DNA from: an uncultured Bacteroides sp.
GTDB taxonomy: Bacteria; Bacteroidota; Bacteroidia; Bacteroidales; Bacteroidaceae
Direction: 5' to 3'
Assembly: GCA_947071285.1 (NCBI GenBank)
Contig: CAMTFK010000024.1
Coordinates: forward strand, 1 to 31,354
Length of the DNA stretch: 31,354 nucleotides
Under the pieces are notes generated by a model that was not told where the DNA came from, did not search any database, and saw only the letters and a program-made list of their open reading frames with translations. The position numbers and the translations under genes are program-made. Positions 9,061-16,822 of the stretch are shown here, one piece after another (within the stretch, counting starts at the first letter, position 1; each line of letters opens with the position of its first letter).

Positions 9061-12000
9061 TTAAAAATCAACGGAAAAACCAAAGTTCACTACTTTCATA
9101 TTCGGATAAGCCATACCGTTCTCCGCTGTAATTTCAGGGTCAATATCAATATCAATATTCTTCAATGAGAACAGATTCTGTCCTGAAACATAAAAACGAC
9201 ACCGGGATATCCCTACTTTTGACGTCCATTTCTGAGGCAAGGTATAACCGACCTCAACATTTCTCATCTTCAGATAAGTCATATTGGTATACCAGAAATC
9301 ACTGGGCCAATGTGTACAATCACTGCTATTCCGGGTACGTAAAGCCAACGGATATTTACCAATATTAAAACCACTGTCAGCATCCCAGATATCCACAAGC
9401 CTGGTTGAATTATCCCAAAGATATTGAGATAGATTTTTATTAGAATCAAAGTATCTCAAAAAGCCTTGTTGGACATAAGTATAGGCGGTTGCACCTACGA
9501 AATCTGCACGGAAGTCAATACCTTTCCAATCTAAGGCCAAATTAAATGCAAAATTAACCCACGGAGTACCTCCTTTGCGATAACCAATTGCACGCCAGTC
9601 AGCATCATTAATTAAGCCATCTCCATTCATATCTTTATATTTTGCATCACCGGGCTTCAAAGTTATATTACCTTGATGGTCTTGATCAATAGGGTGATTT
9701 GCTATTTCTTCCCAACTCTGGAATTGCCCATCCGAAACAAGCGAGAACTCCACATCCGTATAACGTCCCTTTATATTTCCTGCCTGATAACGGAACTTCT
9801 GCCATTCACTGGAAAATCTGGGCTTGTACCGGTCTCCCACATACCAACGTGAATAAGTAACGTTACCTCCTACTGTATAATTCACATCACCGATTCGGTC
9901 TCTCCAATTCACAGAGGCATCGAATCCTCTGGCATAATTAGAGTTCAGGTTTTCCTGAGGCAGTGAGAATCCCACTTCTTCCGGAATCTGCACATCATAA
10001 CGGCTTGCCAGCAATCCGGTCTGATCTCTGTTGAAATAGTCAAAAGAAGCATTCAGGCGATTATCTAGGAAACCCAGATCAATACCGATATTCAGTATCT
10101 TCGATTTACCCCATGTGATATTATCGGTTGCCAATCCTGTAACAGTACTACCGGTAACCAGCCCACCGTCAATCACAGCACCACCGTCATTATAATTATA
10201 GCCTACAATATGGCTTAAAGCCGTACCCAATTCTTCACCTAACACACCATAAGAAGCACGGATTTTCAGATTGGTGATATTGTCTTTCAGGAAATCGACA
10301 TCCTGCCAGAACCTCTCTTCCGTAACCCGGTAACCGATAGAAGCTGATGGGAAGAATCCCCAACGTTTCCCCCGTTTATACCGGTAAGAACCATCATATC
10401 TACCGGATAATTCGATGATGTACTTATTTGCGTAGTCGTAGTTCAGGCGACCTATATATCCCATACGTGTCTGCGGGTTACCAATACCATCGGTAAAAGT
10501 AGACAGACTGGTTTTATCAATATAAGGGATTCCGTTTGCCGGAGGATTTCCCAATGCATACATTCTTGGATAAGTGCCTTTCTTTGCCTCAAAGCCCACA
10601 ACCGCATTCACATGATGGAGTGCAAACGTATTTTCATACGACAGTTGAATATTGGAAGTCAGTTCTTCTTTCATCTCCATACTTCTTTCCGTATAACGTG
10701 CCGTACCTGTTTCCACAACATTGTAGACATCATTCTCCTTGTCATACTCATAGAATTTATAGGAGTATTCCCGGTTCGACTGTCTTCTGTTTGCCAACCA
10801 ATAGCTGAACAGTCCTCTTGCTTTCAGCCCTTTCAGTATTTCATATTCGGCAGTACCGTTAATCTGAATAACCTTCCACTGATCCTTATATCTCCCTGCA
10901 TGTTCATAATTCATCCAGCCGAAGCTGTCTTGAGCCCAAGGTGCCGATATAGCCGGATACTTAGGATTATTATTGGCATAAGGTTTTTTAGTCGGCAGGT
11001 TATTATAAGCTCCATAGATAGGCAGATTATAGTCGTCACCCGGCAACCCCGGATTATCGGTAGTCTCTATGCGTCCGTTGATTGCTACACCGACTTTGAA
11101 CCGGTTCGTAATATCAATGTCGATATTAGACTGCATATTGGTTCTGTTGAAACCATTAAAACCTCTGATATTTCCTTCCTGATCGATATGTCCCAAGCTC
11201 AGGTAATATCTGACTTTCTCCGTGCCACCGGATACATTTGCATTCACATAAGATTGTGGTGCACTCACCCAAATGTACTTATACCAGTCGAAAGAAGTAT
11301 GGTCTTCGTCAACCTTATCCACCCATTTCTGGTATTCTTCTTTCGTAACGGTTCTCGGAGTTCCATTTATAGTTTCAGTCTGTATGATAGCTGCCAGATA
11401 ATCTTCTGCCGAAGCGGGTTTCGGATAGTTGGAAGGTAACTGCCATCCATAATACCCATTTACATTGACCTTCAACTTCTGGTTCTTCTGTCCTCTTTTG
11501 GTAGTAATCACCACTACACCATTAGCGGCCTGCATACCGTAAATAGCCGCCGAAGCATCTTTCAATACGGAAACAGATTCGATATCATTGAAATCCAGGT
11601 TATTCAGGTTACCGGAATCTTTCTGCACACCGTCAATAATGATTAAGGGTGTTCCCATGTTTCTGATCTGGATATTGGGAGCAGCGCCCGGACGTCCGTT
11701 ATCCTGACGGAAATTTACACCGGGGAGCTTACCTACCAGTGCACCTGTAGCCGTTACCGACTTTGCATGCGCCAACTCCTGTGCACCCACAGAAGAAATT
11801 GCCCCCGTAACGGAAGCCTTCTTCTGGGCAAGTCCAAAACCGGTGACTACCACTTCATCCAGCAACATACTATTTTCTTTCAGCGCCACAACAATATTGT
11901 TTTTGCCGGACACTGGAACTGTTTGGGTGATATATCCTATAAAAGAGATAGTCAAGACATCATTAGAACGAACCGACAGTTTAAAATTACCTTCCACATC

Positions 12001-12219
12001 GGTTATTGTACCATTCTTACTTTTCTGAGCAACTACACTGGCTCCTATCACAACTTCCCCCTGATCATCCACAACAGTTCCGCTGATATTTATAGTATTC
12101 TGTGCAGCCACATGAACAAAACTCAGAAGGATAATCAGTGAAAGTATTAGCTTCTTAAGATTCGACTCCGGCAAACGATACCGGTAGTCTGATGTTAAAA
12201 ACAAATTATGATTTTTCAT
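9061..12219 (-). CDS. SusC/RagA family TonB-dependent transporter, SusC-1
   Basis: A 1052-residue outer-membrane beta-barrel importer for oligosaccharides, powered through TonB. A signal peptide ends at VHVAAQ (residue 40). Next come a carboxypeptidase-regulatory-like domain (about 45-113, INISGTVVDDQGEVVIGASV), the TonB-box/SusC motif DEVVVTGFG (121-129), and a plug domain with VSVLKDASAAIYGMQAANGV. A 22-strand barrel follows, ending in the aromatic VNFGFSVDF. The n-region before the hydrophobic core is long (about 20 residues), with no later ATG that would shorten it. It is the first gene of a four-gene operon with its own promoter and a candidate activator site upstream. It differs clearly from SusC-2, so the two pairs may take up different oligosaccharides. 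Confidence 0.97.
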   Translation of the reverse strand: MKNHNLFLTSDYRYRLPESNLKKLILSLIILLSFVHVAAQNTINISGTVVDDQGEVVIGASVVAQKSKNGTITDVEGNFKLSVRSNDVLTISFIGYITQTVPVSGKNNIVVALKENSMLLDEVVVTGFGLAQKKASVTGAISSVGAQELAHAKSVTATGALVGKLPGVNFRQDNGRPGAAPNIQIRNMGTPLIIIDGVQKDSGNLNNLDFNDIESVSVLKDASAAIYGMQAANGVVVITTKRGQKNQKLKVNVNGYYGWQLPSNYPKPASAEDYLAAIIQTETINGTPRTVTKEEYQKWVDKVDEDHTSFDWYKYIWVSAPQSYVNANVSGGTEKVRYYLSLGHIDQEGNIRGFNGFNRTNMQSNIDIDITNRFKVGVAINGRIETTDNPGLPGDDYNLPIYGAYNNLPTKKPYANNNPKYPAISAPWAQDSFGWMNYEHAGRYKDQWKVIQINGTAEYEILKGLKARGLFSYWLANRRQSNREYSYKFYEYDKENDVYNVVETGTARYTERSMEMKEELTSNIQLSYENTFALHHVNAVVGFEAKKGTYPRMYALGNPPANGIPYIDKTSLSTFTDGIGNPQTRMGYIGRLNYDYANKYIIELSGRYDGSYRYKRGKRWGFFPSASIGYRVTEERFWQDVDFLKDNITNLKIRASYGVLGEELGTALSHIVGYNYNDGGAVIDGGLVTGSTVTGLATDNITWGKSKILNIGIDLGFLDNRLNASFDYFNRDQTGLLASRYDVQIPEEVGFSLPQENLNSNYARGFDASVNWRDRIGDVNYTVGGNVTYSRWYVGDRYKPRFSSEWQKFRYQAGNIKGRYTDVEFSLVSDGQFQSWEEIANHPIDQDHQGNITLKPGDAKYKDMNGDGLINDADWRAIGYRKGGTPWVNFAFNLALDWKGIDFRADFVGATAYTYVQQGFLRYFDSNKNLSQYLWDNSTRLVDIWDADSGFNIGKYPLALRTRNSSDCTHWPSDFWYTNMTYLKMRNVEVGYTLPQKWTSKVGISRCRFYVSGQNLFSLKNIDIDIDPEITAENGMAYPNMKVVNFGFSVDF

Positions 12220-12347
12220 GCATTAAATGATTCATAAAACAGTTAATTAATTAAAGTTAGAAATAAAGGTAAAAAACATGATACGACTTTTAAGGTGCAT
12301 TTTCCATGGCAATTGATTTATGGGTTAATACTCGGTTATTTCAATTG

Positions 12348-12355
12348 CAAAAGTA
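12348..12355 (-). promoter_or_regulatory. Candidate SusC-1 promoter, -7 box TACTTTTG
   Basis: On the minus strand the bases read TACTTTTG, matching the Bacteroides sigma-ABfr -7 consensus TAnnTTTG. No TTTG is found 19-21 bp upstream, so the -33 element is poor, as expected for a promoter that needs an activator. Transcription would start near 12341 and leave a leader of about 120 bases. The spacing to the operator at 12388-12413 is exactly that seen at the GH43 promoter. Confidence 0.6.
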
Positions 12356-12385
12356 CCGGGAAGGCAACTCTGAGTAGGGATCAGC

Positions 12386-12418
12386 TCGTTGCTTTTTAGG
12401 GTATATTTCGTTGTTTTC
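12386..12418. promoter_or_regulatory. Candidate AraC-type operator upstream of SusC-1
   Basis: The direct repeat TCGTTGCTTTT (12386-12396) and TCGTTGTTTTC (12408-12418) has a 22-bp period, close to two helical turns as AraC-family dimers prefer. The 26 bases 12388-12413 match 24965-24990 upstream of the GH43 gene at 23 of 26 positions. Thirty-two bases separate it from the -7 box, placing it at about -47 to -72, a normal activator position. The HTCS encoded in this PUL is the best candidate binder; that assignment is inference. Confidence 0.65.
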
Positions 12419-12428
12419 AAAGGAAAAT

Positions 12429-12456
12429 CACTGATCACTGATCGCTAACCACTAAA
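12429..12456. repeat. Degenerate 7-bp tandem array
   Basis: Four adjoining 7-mers read CACTGAT, CACTGAT, CGCTAAC and CACTAAA on the plus strand, directly upstream of the SusC-1 operator. They share the frame C-x-C-T-x-A. It may be a decayed microsatellite-like element; no function can be read from it. Confidence 0.55.
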
Positions 12457-12516
12457 CCGGCATCTCCTAAGTTCCTTCCTGCGGAAGATTAACATATTTT
12501 CTTGCAAAGGCTTACT

Positions 12517-12557
12517 CCGTGATGGAAAGAAAAAAGCTCCATGGTGGAAAGAATAAA
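12517..12557. repeat. 19-mer direct repeat with 22-bp period
   Basis: The copies at 12517-12535 and 12539-12557 agree at 16 of 19 positions (CCRTGRTGGAAAGAAWAAA) and are offset by exactly 22 bp, the same period as the GTTG operator 131 bp away. It could be a second regulator's binding site or a simple local duplication. It lies about 175-215 bases upstream of the predicted SusC-1 start of transcription. Confidence 0.55.
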
Positions 12558-12584
12558 TAGATGCTACATTTCTCCTTAACAGTC

Positions 12585-12642
12585 GTAGGGAAAAAAGATA
12601 AAAGCGGCGCTCAGGTAGCTTAGCTCCCGTGTCTCCGCTTTT
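12585..12642 (-). terminator. Likely terminator of the SusC-2/SusD-2/GH31-2 operon
   Basis: Read on the minus strand, an 8-bp stem (AAAAGCGG/CCGCTTTT, 12635-12642 with 12600-12607) encloses a 27-base loop and is followed by ATCTTTTTTCC. It sits 145-190 bases after the GH31-2 stop and before the SusC-1 promoter, so it marks the operon boundary. The large loop lowers confidence. Confidence 0.55.
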
Positions 12643-12728
12643 CCTTCAATACATTTCTCGGATATGTTTTGTGCATTTCTGAGCCGATATGAACCAGTTA
12701 CGAGCTACAAGTAGCTGCGCTATATTCC

Positions 12729-12769
12729 GAAAGAGGAGAGTATCCCCAAATAACATACCCTCCTCTTTC
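12729..12769. terminator. Hairpin just after the GH31-2 stop codon
   Basis: A 14-bp stem with one mismatch pairs 12729-12742 with 12756-12769 (GAAAGAGGAG against CTCCTCTTTC at its base), only 17 bases past the GH31-2 stop. No T run follows on the minus strand, so it may protect the mRNA end or act together with the hairpin further downstream. Confidence 0.5.
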
Positions 12770-12786
12770 ATTTAAACCTATTGCTT

Positions 12787-15129
12787 TTACAACTTTACAT
12801 CAATCTTTTTACCTACATAGTTTACTGTTTTTCCTCCTTTCAGTGGCTTGTCTCCTACACCTGATTTTGAATTTACCACAACTATCTTGAATTTACGCTT
12901 TTCCAACATACCGGGAAAATGGCCTTCGCGATCCTGAATTGTCAGACGGCGATTAGTGTCGTCCCAACGGAAGGTGATGGTAGTATAATCACCTTTTTCA
13001 TAATTGTAGTTGTCATTTTCATCTTCATAAAGTGTAAAGACTCCATCAGCCCCCGGATAGATACGGATTTCCAGATTATTCCAATTCTTTTCGGTAGAGT
13101 ACTGCACCTTAGGTCCGAAGGGAAGGATACTTCCTGCCTTGATGAAAAGAGGCAAAATATCTTTGGATACACGATAGTCCACAGTTTGTCCTCCCTCCTT
13201 CTTTTCGTTTGTCCAGAAGTCCCACCATGTCGCACCTTCGGGAAGATATACCGGCCATTCATCCACAGCAGGTTTTGTCACTGGAGCAACTAAAATGGAA
13301 TGGCCGAACAAATATTCCCCTCCCAGATCATAAGTGTTTTTATCATCAGTAAAGTCCATAACCAATGGTCTCATGAAGATATCATCGTTCCGAGACACAT
13401 CCCATGAAGTGCTATATATATAAGGTAACAGACGATAGCGAAGATTGATCATCTTTTCTTGTGCATCGAAACACCAATCGCCACGCTCTCCGAAATTCCA
13501 TATCTCACGTGGAAGCTCCGTTCCATGTGAACGCATCATTGGACAGAATGCACCGAACTGCATCCAACGCACATATAAATCTTGATATTCAGGATTCTTT
13601 GCACCACCTCCTGCATTCCAACGTCCGGCAAAGAAACCACCTATGTCGCTGTTCCAATTGGGAATACCCATCATGGTGTAATTTAGTGCTGCAGGAATCT
13701 GTTTCTCAAGCATATCCCACGTAGAGCTAACATCACCGCTCCAAGTATTTGCCCCATAACGCTGCTGACCGATAAATCCCGAACGTGTCAGAATGACTAC
13801 ACGCTTATCTTTCCTCTGCGCCTTTTGATGGGTAGCAATGCCACTATTGTGCATAAGGGAATAGGCATTCTTTACACTACGATAAGAACCTAAATGAGTC
13901 GGCTGGTCATAATCACTTTCCTTGCGATTGATGTGATCCGGTTCTGTAGAGTCCAACCACCAGCCATCATTATCTATATAACTGAAAATACCCTTATTCA
14001 GATACCTCCAATAAATATCCAGGGCCTCAGGATTATATACATCATAGGGACGGGCGCCACTCTGCGGCGGCCAGGTATCAAAATTGATAATCATTCCTTT
14101 GGCATCCAATTCTTTGCGCTGTTCTGTCTTGGTTCCAAATCCAGGCCATGCCACAATCATCAACTTAGCATTCAGTTTATGAATTTCATCTGCCCAGCCT
14201 CTCGGATCGGGAAAACGTTCGGGGTCGAAACTGTGTGAATTCCATGCACTGTCCGTCTTGTTATATTCAGGCCAATAACGCCAGTCCTGAATCATACAGT
14301 CGATAGGAACCTGCAATTCACGATATTTCTTTAATACTCCTAAACTTTCTTCCTGTGTATGGTAACGCTCTTTGCTTTGAAAGAAACCATACGCCCACAA
14401 TGGAAGCATGGGAGCTTTACCCGTAAGATTCCGCACATTGACAATCACCTTGTCAGCATTACCGCCATACATAAAGTAATAATCAGCACAATGCCCCAGA
14501 CTCGTAAACGCCAATTCTTGTGGAGTATCCATGTAATCAGAGATAGAATAGTTATCCCAATATATAGCATAACCTTTTACCGGTGACATGAAATAGGGTG
14601 AATAAGTGAACATATTTTCATTCTGCATGTGATGCATGGAATTACGACGGTTCAATTTTCCGTCCATCACTTGTCCTATGCCATAAATAGGTTCATCTTT
14701 CTTTAATAAGAAAGAGCCGCGTACCTGATAAGACGATGTGCCTGCATCATCCTTTGCAGCAAAGGAAGTACCGTAGTCTTTATCTTTCAGCAATTCTTTG
14801 CCTGAAGCATCATAGAAGTAGATTCCTCCACTAAGCAGATTGAGTTCTACCTGCATATCAGCAGATTTCAACCGGATATTCTTCCCGTCTATACTATATT
14901 CCACAGAAGTTTCTTCCGGTGATTTCGTCACAACCAGACTTTTTTTCTCATAAGGTTTTCCTACCGGAGTTTTATATATCCGGACGATAGAGGGTGAATA
15001 AAATTCTATAGCTATATCCATTTCTTGTGTTGTAGCTTTCAGCCCTTGTGCAGTCCTCTGGTAATTCTGTGCGTGGAATGGCAAACAGAAACTAAAGAGA
15101 AATAAAGTTATTAACAATTTCTTGTCCAT
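12787..15129 (-). CDS. GH31 alpha-glycosidase, GH31-2 (paralogue of GH31-1)
   Basis: Secreted retaining alpha-glycosidase, 780 residues from the ATG at 15129. That start gives a clean signal peptide (MDKKLLITLFLFSFCLPFHAQ); the reading frame can be extended to a TTG at 15150, which I reject. The barrel carries YGFFQSKERYHTQ and IQDWRYWPEYN. The nucleophile is D393 in WWLDSTEPD and the acid/base D466 in TWSGD, with the same 73-residue spacing as GH31-1. A DUF5110-type C-terminal region follows. QDW-x-YW resembles alpha-xylosidase-like members, but glucosidase activity is also possible, and the barrel loops differ from GH31-1 (for example an extra NKTDSAW segment). It ends the SusC-2/SusD-2 operon, 29 bases after the SusD-2 stop. 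Confidence 0.93.
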   Translation of the reverse strand: MDKKLLITLFLFSFCLPFHAQNYQRTAQGLKATTQEMDIAIEFYSPSIVRIYKTPVGKPYEKKSLVVTKSPEETSVEYSIDGKNIRLKSADMQVELNLLSGGIYFYDASGKELLKDKDYGTSFAAKDDAGTSSYQVRGSFLLKKDEPIYGIGQVMDGKLNRRNSMHHMQNENMFTYSPYFMSPVKGYAIYWDNYSISDYMDTPQELAFTSLGHCADYYFMYGGNADKVIVNVRNLTGKAPMLPLWAYGFFQSKERYHTQEESLGVLKKYRELQVPIDCMIQDWRYWPEYNKTDSAWNSHSFDPERFPDPRGWADEIHKLNAKLMIVAWPGFGTKTEQRKELDAKGMIINFDTWPPQSGARPYDVYNPEALDIYWRYLNKGIFSYIDNDGWWLDSTEPDHINRKESDYDQPTHLGSYRSVKNAYSLMHNSGIATHQKAQRKDKRVVILTRSGFIGQQRYGANTWSGDVSSTWDMLEKQIPAALNYTMMGIPNWNSDIGGFFAGRWNAGGGAKNPEYQDLYVRWMQFGAFCPMMRSHGTELPREIWNFGERGDWCFDAQEKMINLRYRLLPYIYSTSWDVSRNDDIFMRPLVMDFTDDKNTYDLGGEYLFGHSILVAPVTKPAVDEWPVYLPEGATWWDFWTNEKKEGGQTVDYRVSKDILPLFIKAGSILPFGPKVQYSTEKNWNNLEIRIYPGADGVFTLYEDENDNYNYEKGDYTTITFRWDDTNRRLTIQDREGHFPGMLEKRKFKIVVVNSKSGVGDKPLKGGKTVNYVGKKIDVKL

Positions 15130-15158
15130 ATTAATTCTATGTTTAAACAAGCTATTTA

Positions 15159-16796
15159 TTATTTAGAGTATCCCGGATTCTGTTTCAGATTGCTGTTGGT
15201 CAGCATTGCAGCACTGGGAATCGGATAAAGGTTTTTCGTTTCATCCGACTTGTCATGTGAGAACCAACTCTTTGTAGTGAAGACTCCGAAACGAATCATG
15301 TCCTGCCTACGATGCCCTTCTTGCATAAACTCCCAACCCAATTCATCAAGAAAGCGTCCATACCGAATATCATCGCCACCTTCATGGGTTGTGGAATATG
15401 TATCACGGCGTCCATAATCATAGACACTTCCCTTGATTAAATCCGCATCTGTAACCAGAGCTTTCTCTGGAGCATTCTTAAATGCCCTTTCGCGAACCTT
15501 TGTCACCAGACTACCTGCACCACTTTGACCTAAACGCATCATAGATTCTGCTTTCATCATCAGAACATCAGCATAGCGGAATACGGGAAAATCATTGTCA
15601 AGTACATTGTTAGACTCTATTGCATACTCAAACTTTCCCCAGCGATAACCTTGATAAGGAGTGGAGCTATCAATAGACGGAACCTCGTTGGTCAATATCA
15701 TATCACCACTGCCATCACTGCATTGCAAAGGTTCGCTTCCTCCTAATGTGGTATATTGAGGGCCGTAAATCATGTTTTCTTGCCAACGGATATCGTCTTT
15801 ATCAAAACTATTCACAAATTGCGGGATATGGCATACGCCTCCCCAGGGACGTTGCTGGAATTTATAAGTTTCCTGATGTTCAGGAGTCAGCGTATATAAA
15901 TGAAAATCAAAAGCATTCCAGTCGGTTACGTAGATGGCATCGAATGGAAGGGCAAATATTATCTCTTTTGAGTTTTCATTATCGGTTCTAAACACATCTT
16001 TTTGATTGGCTTCCAAGCCGTAGCTGCCAGTTTCTTCGGCAAACTTTATCACTTGATTACATTCGTCAATACACTTCTGCCATTGTGCTGTACCTGTCCA
16101 TACTTCTGAGTTCAAATACATTTTGGCTAGCAGAGTATGTGCCACCCATTTATTCATACGTCCATAATAATAGTTACGGGGAGTTTCGGACAGGCGGTCT
16201 AAATTCTCATTGATTTCGCTCACTATAAAATCGAATACTTGTTGACGGGTGGACTGCTGAGGAAGTGATGCATCCTTGAAATCCGTCGCAAGCGGCACAT
16301 TCCCGTACAAATCTATCAGAATATAGTAATAGGAGGCACGCAAAACCTTTAATTCAGCCATCAGATCTGCTTTTTGGTCACCTTGTACATTTATTTCATC
16401 ATCTTCAATTTGAGAAAGCAGACGGTTGCAAGTCGTAATGCCGCTATATGTACGCTCCCATCCTTGAAGCACGCCATCATCTTCAGTTGTCCACTTGTGC
16501 TGATGCCACCTTTTATAGATGTATCCATCCACCCAGCCGACTCCATCGCGTGCGGGAATTACGTCTTGGTCAGCACACAATTCCTGAGAGCGGACAACTC
16601 CATCCCAAAGTAACATTGTTTCACGCCAAGGTACATAAGCCGCATTTACCAGATAACTGATGTCTGCTTCTGTTTGAGGATTATATTGAGAAGAAACAAC
16701 TGAACCATAACTTTTATCTAATAAGTCGGTACATGAAGTTGTACCTATCAGAGCCATTGATGCCAATAGTCCGTATGATAATATTTTTGCTTTCAT
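15159..16796 (-). CDS. RagB/SusD family outer-membrane nutrient-binding lipoprotein, SusD-2
   Basis: A 545-residue surface lipoprotein, partner of SusC-2. The signal peptide ends in IGTTSC (Cys22), followed by TDLLDKSYGSV. Family marks are ELKVLRASYYYILIDLYGNVPLATDF, FRYADVLMMKAESMMRLG, VRERAF and LDELGWEFMQEGHRRQDMIRFG, and the close YPIPSAAMLTNSNLKQNPGY is the usual SusD C-terminus. It lies 26 bases after SusC-2. It is shorter than SusD-1 and not closely related to it, so the two probably prefer different ligands. No SusE/SusF-like or DUF3823 gene follows in this operon. Confidence 0.96.
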   Translation of the reverse strand: MKAKILSYGLLASMALIGTTSCTDLLDKSYGSVVSSQYNPQTEADISYLVNAAYVPWRETMLLWDGVVRSQELCADQDVIPARDGVGWVDGYIYKRWHQHKWTTEDDGVLQGWERTYSGITTCNRLLSQIEDDEINVQGDQKADLMAELKVLRASYYYILIDLYGNVPLATDFKDASLPQQSTRQQVFDFIVSEINENLDRLSETPRNYYYGRMNKWVAHTLLAKMYLNSEVWTGTAQWQKCIDECNQVIKFAEETGSYGLEANQKDVFRTDNENSKEIIFALPFDAIYVTDWNAFDFHLYTLTPEHQETYKFQQRPWGGVCHIPQFVNSFDKDDIRWQENMIYGPQYTTLGGSEPLQCSDGSGDMILTNEVPSIDSSTPYQGYRWGKFEYAIESNNVLDNDFPVFRYADVLMMKAESMMRLGQSGAGSLVTKVRERAFKNAPEKALVTDADLIKGSVYDYGRRDTYSTTHEGGDDIRYGRFLDELGWEFMQEGHRRQDMIRFGVFTTKSWFSHDKSDETKNLYPIPSAAMLTNSNLKQNPGYSK

Positions 16797-16822
16797 TGTA
16801 ATACAAATTATTGATTAGATAT

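Larger units (their letters stand above)
12220..12786. other. 566-bp regulatory gap between the two PUL operons
   Basis: No coding gene is supported here on either strand. From left to right the gap holds the SusC-1 leader (about 120 bases, including the palindrome TTAATTAATTAA at 12243-12254) and a -7 box (12348-12355). Beyond these are a 22-bp-spaced GTTG operator (12386-12418), a short 7-bp tandem array (12429-12456) and a 22-bp-spaced 19-mer direct repeat (12517-12557). At the right are a hairpin with T tract that should end the GH31-2 transcript (12585-12642), a small hairpin (AGCTAC/GTAGCT, 12703-12716) and another hairpin (12729-12769). The order fits the end of one operon followed by the control region of the next. 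Confidence 0.75.

Noticed and set aside
10612..11439. 275-codon open frame on the plus strand
   Set aside because: It lies wholly antisense to SusC-1, has no domain or signal that I recognise, and its composition is that of a reverse-strand shadow.
12942..13293. Open frames on both strands inside GH31-2
   Set aside because: They are out-of-frame shadows of a well-supported enzyme gene.
15130..15150. Extended GH31-2 start at a TTG
   Set aside because: It would put seven polar residues before a complete signal peptide that starts at a good ATG (15129).
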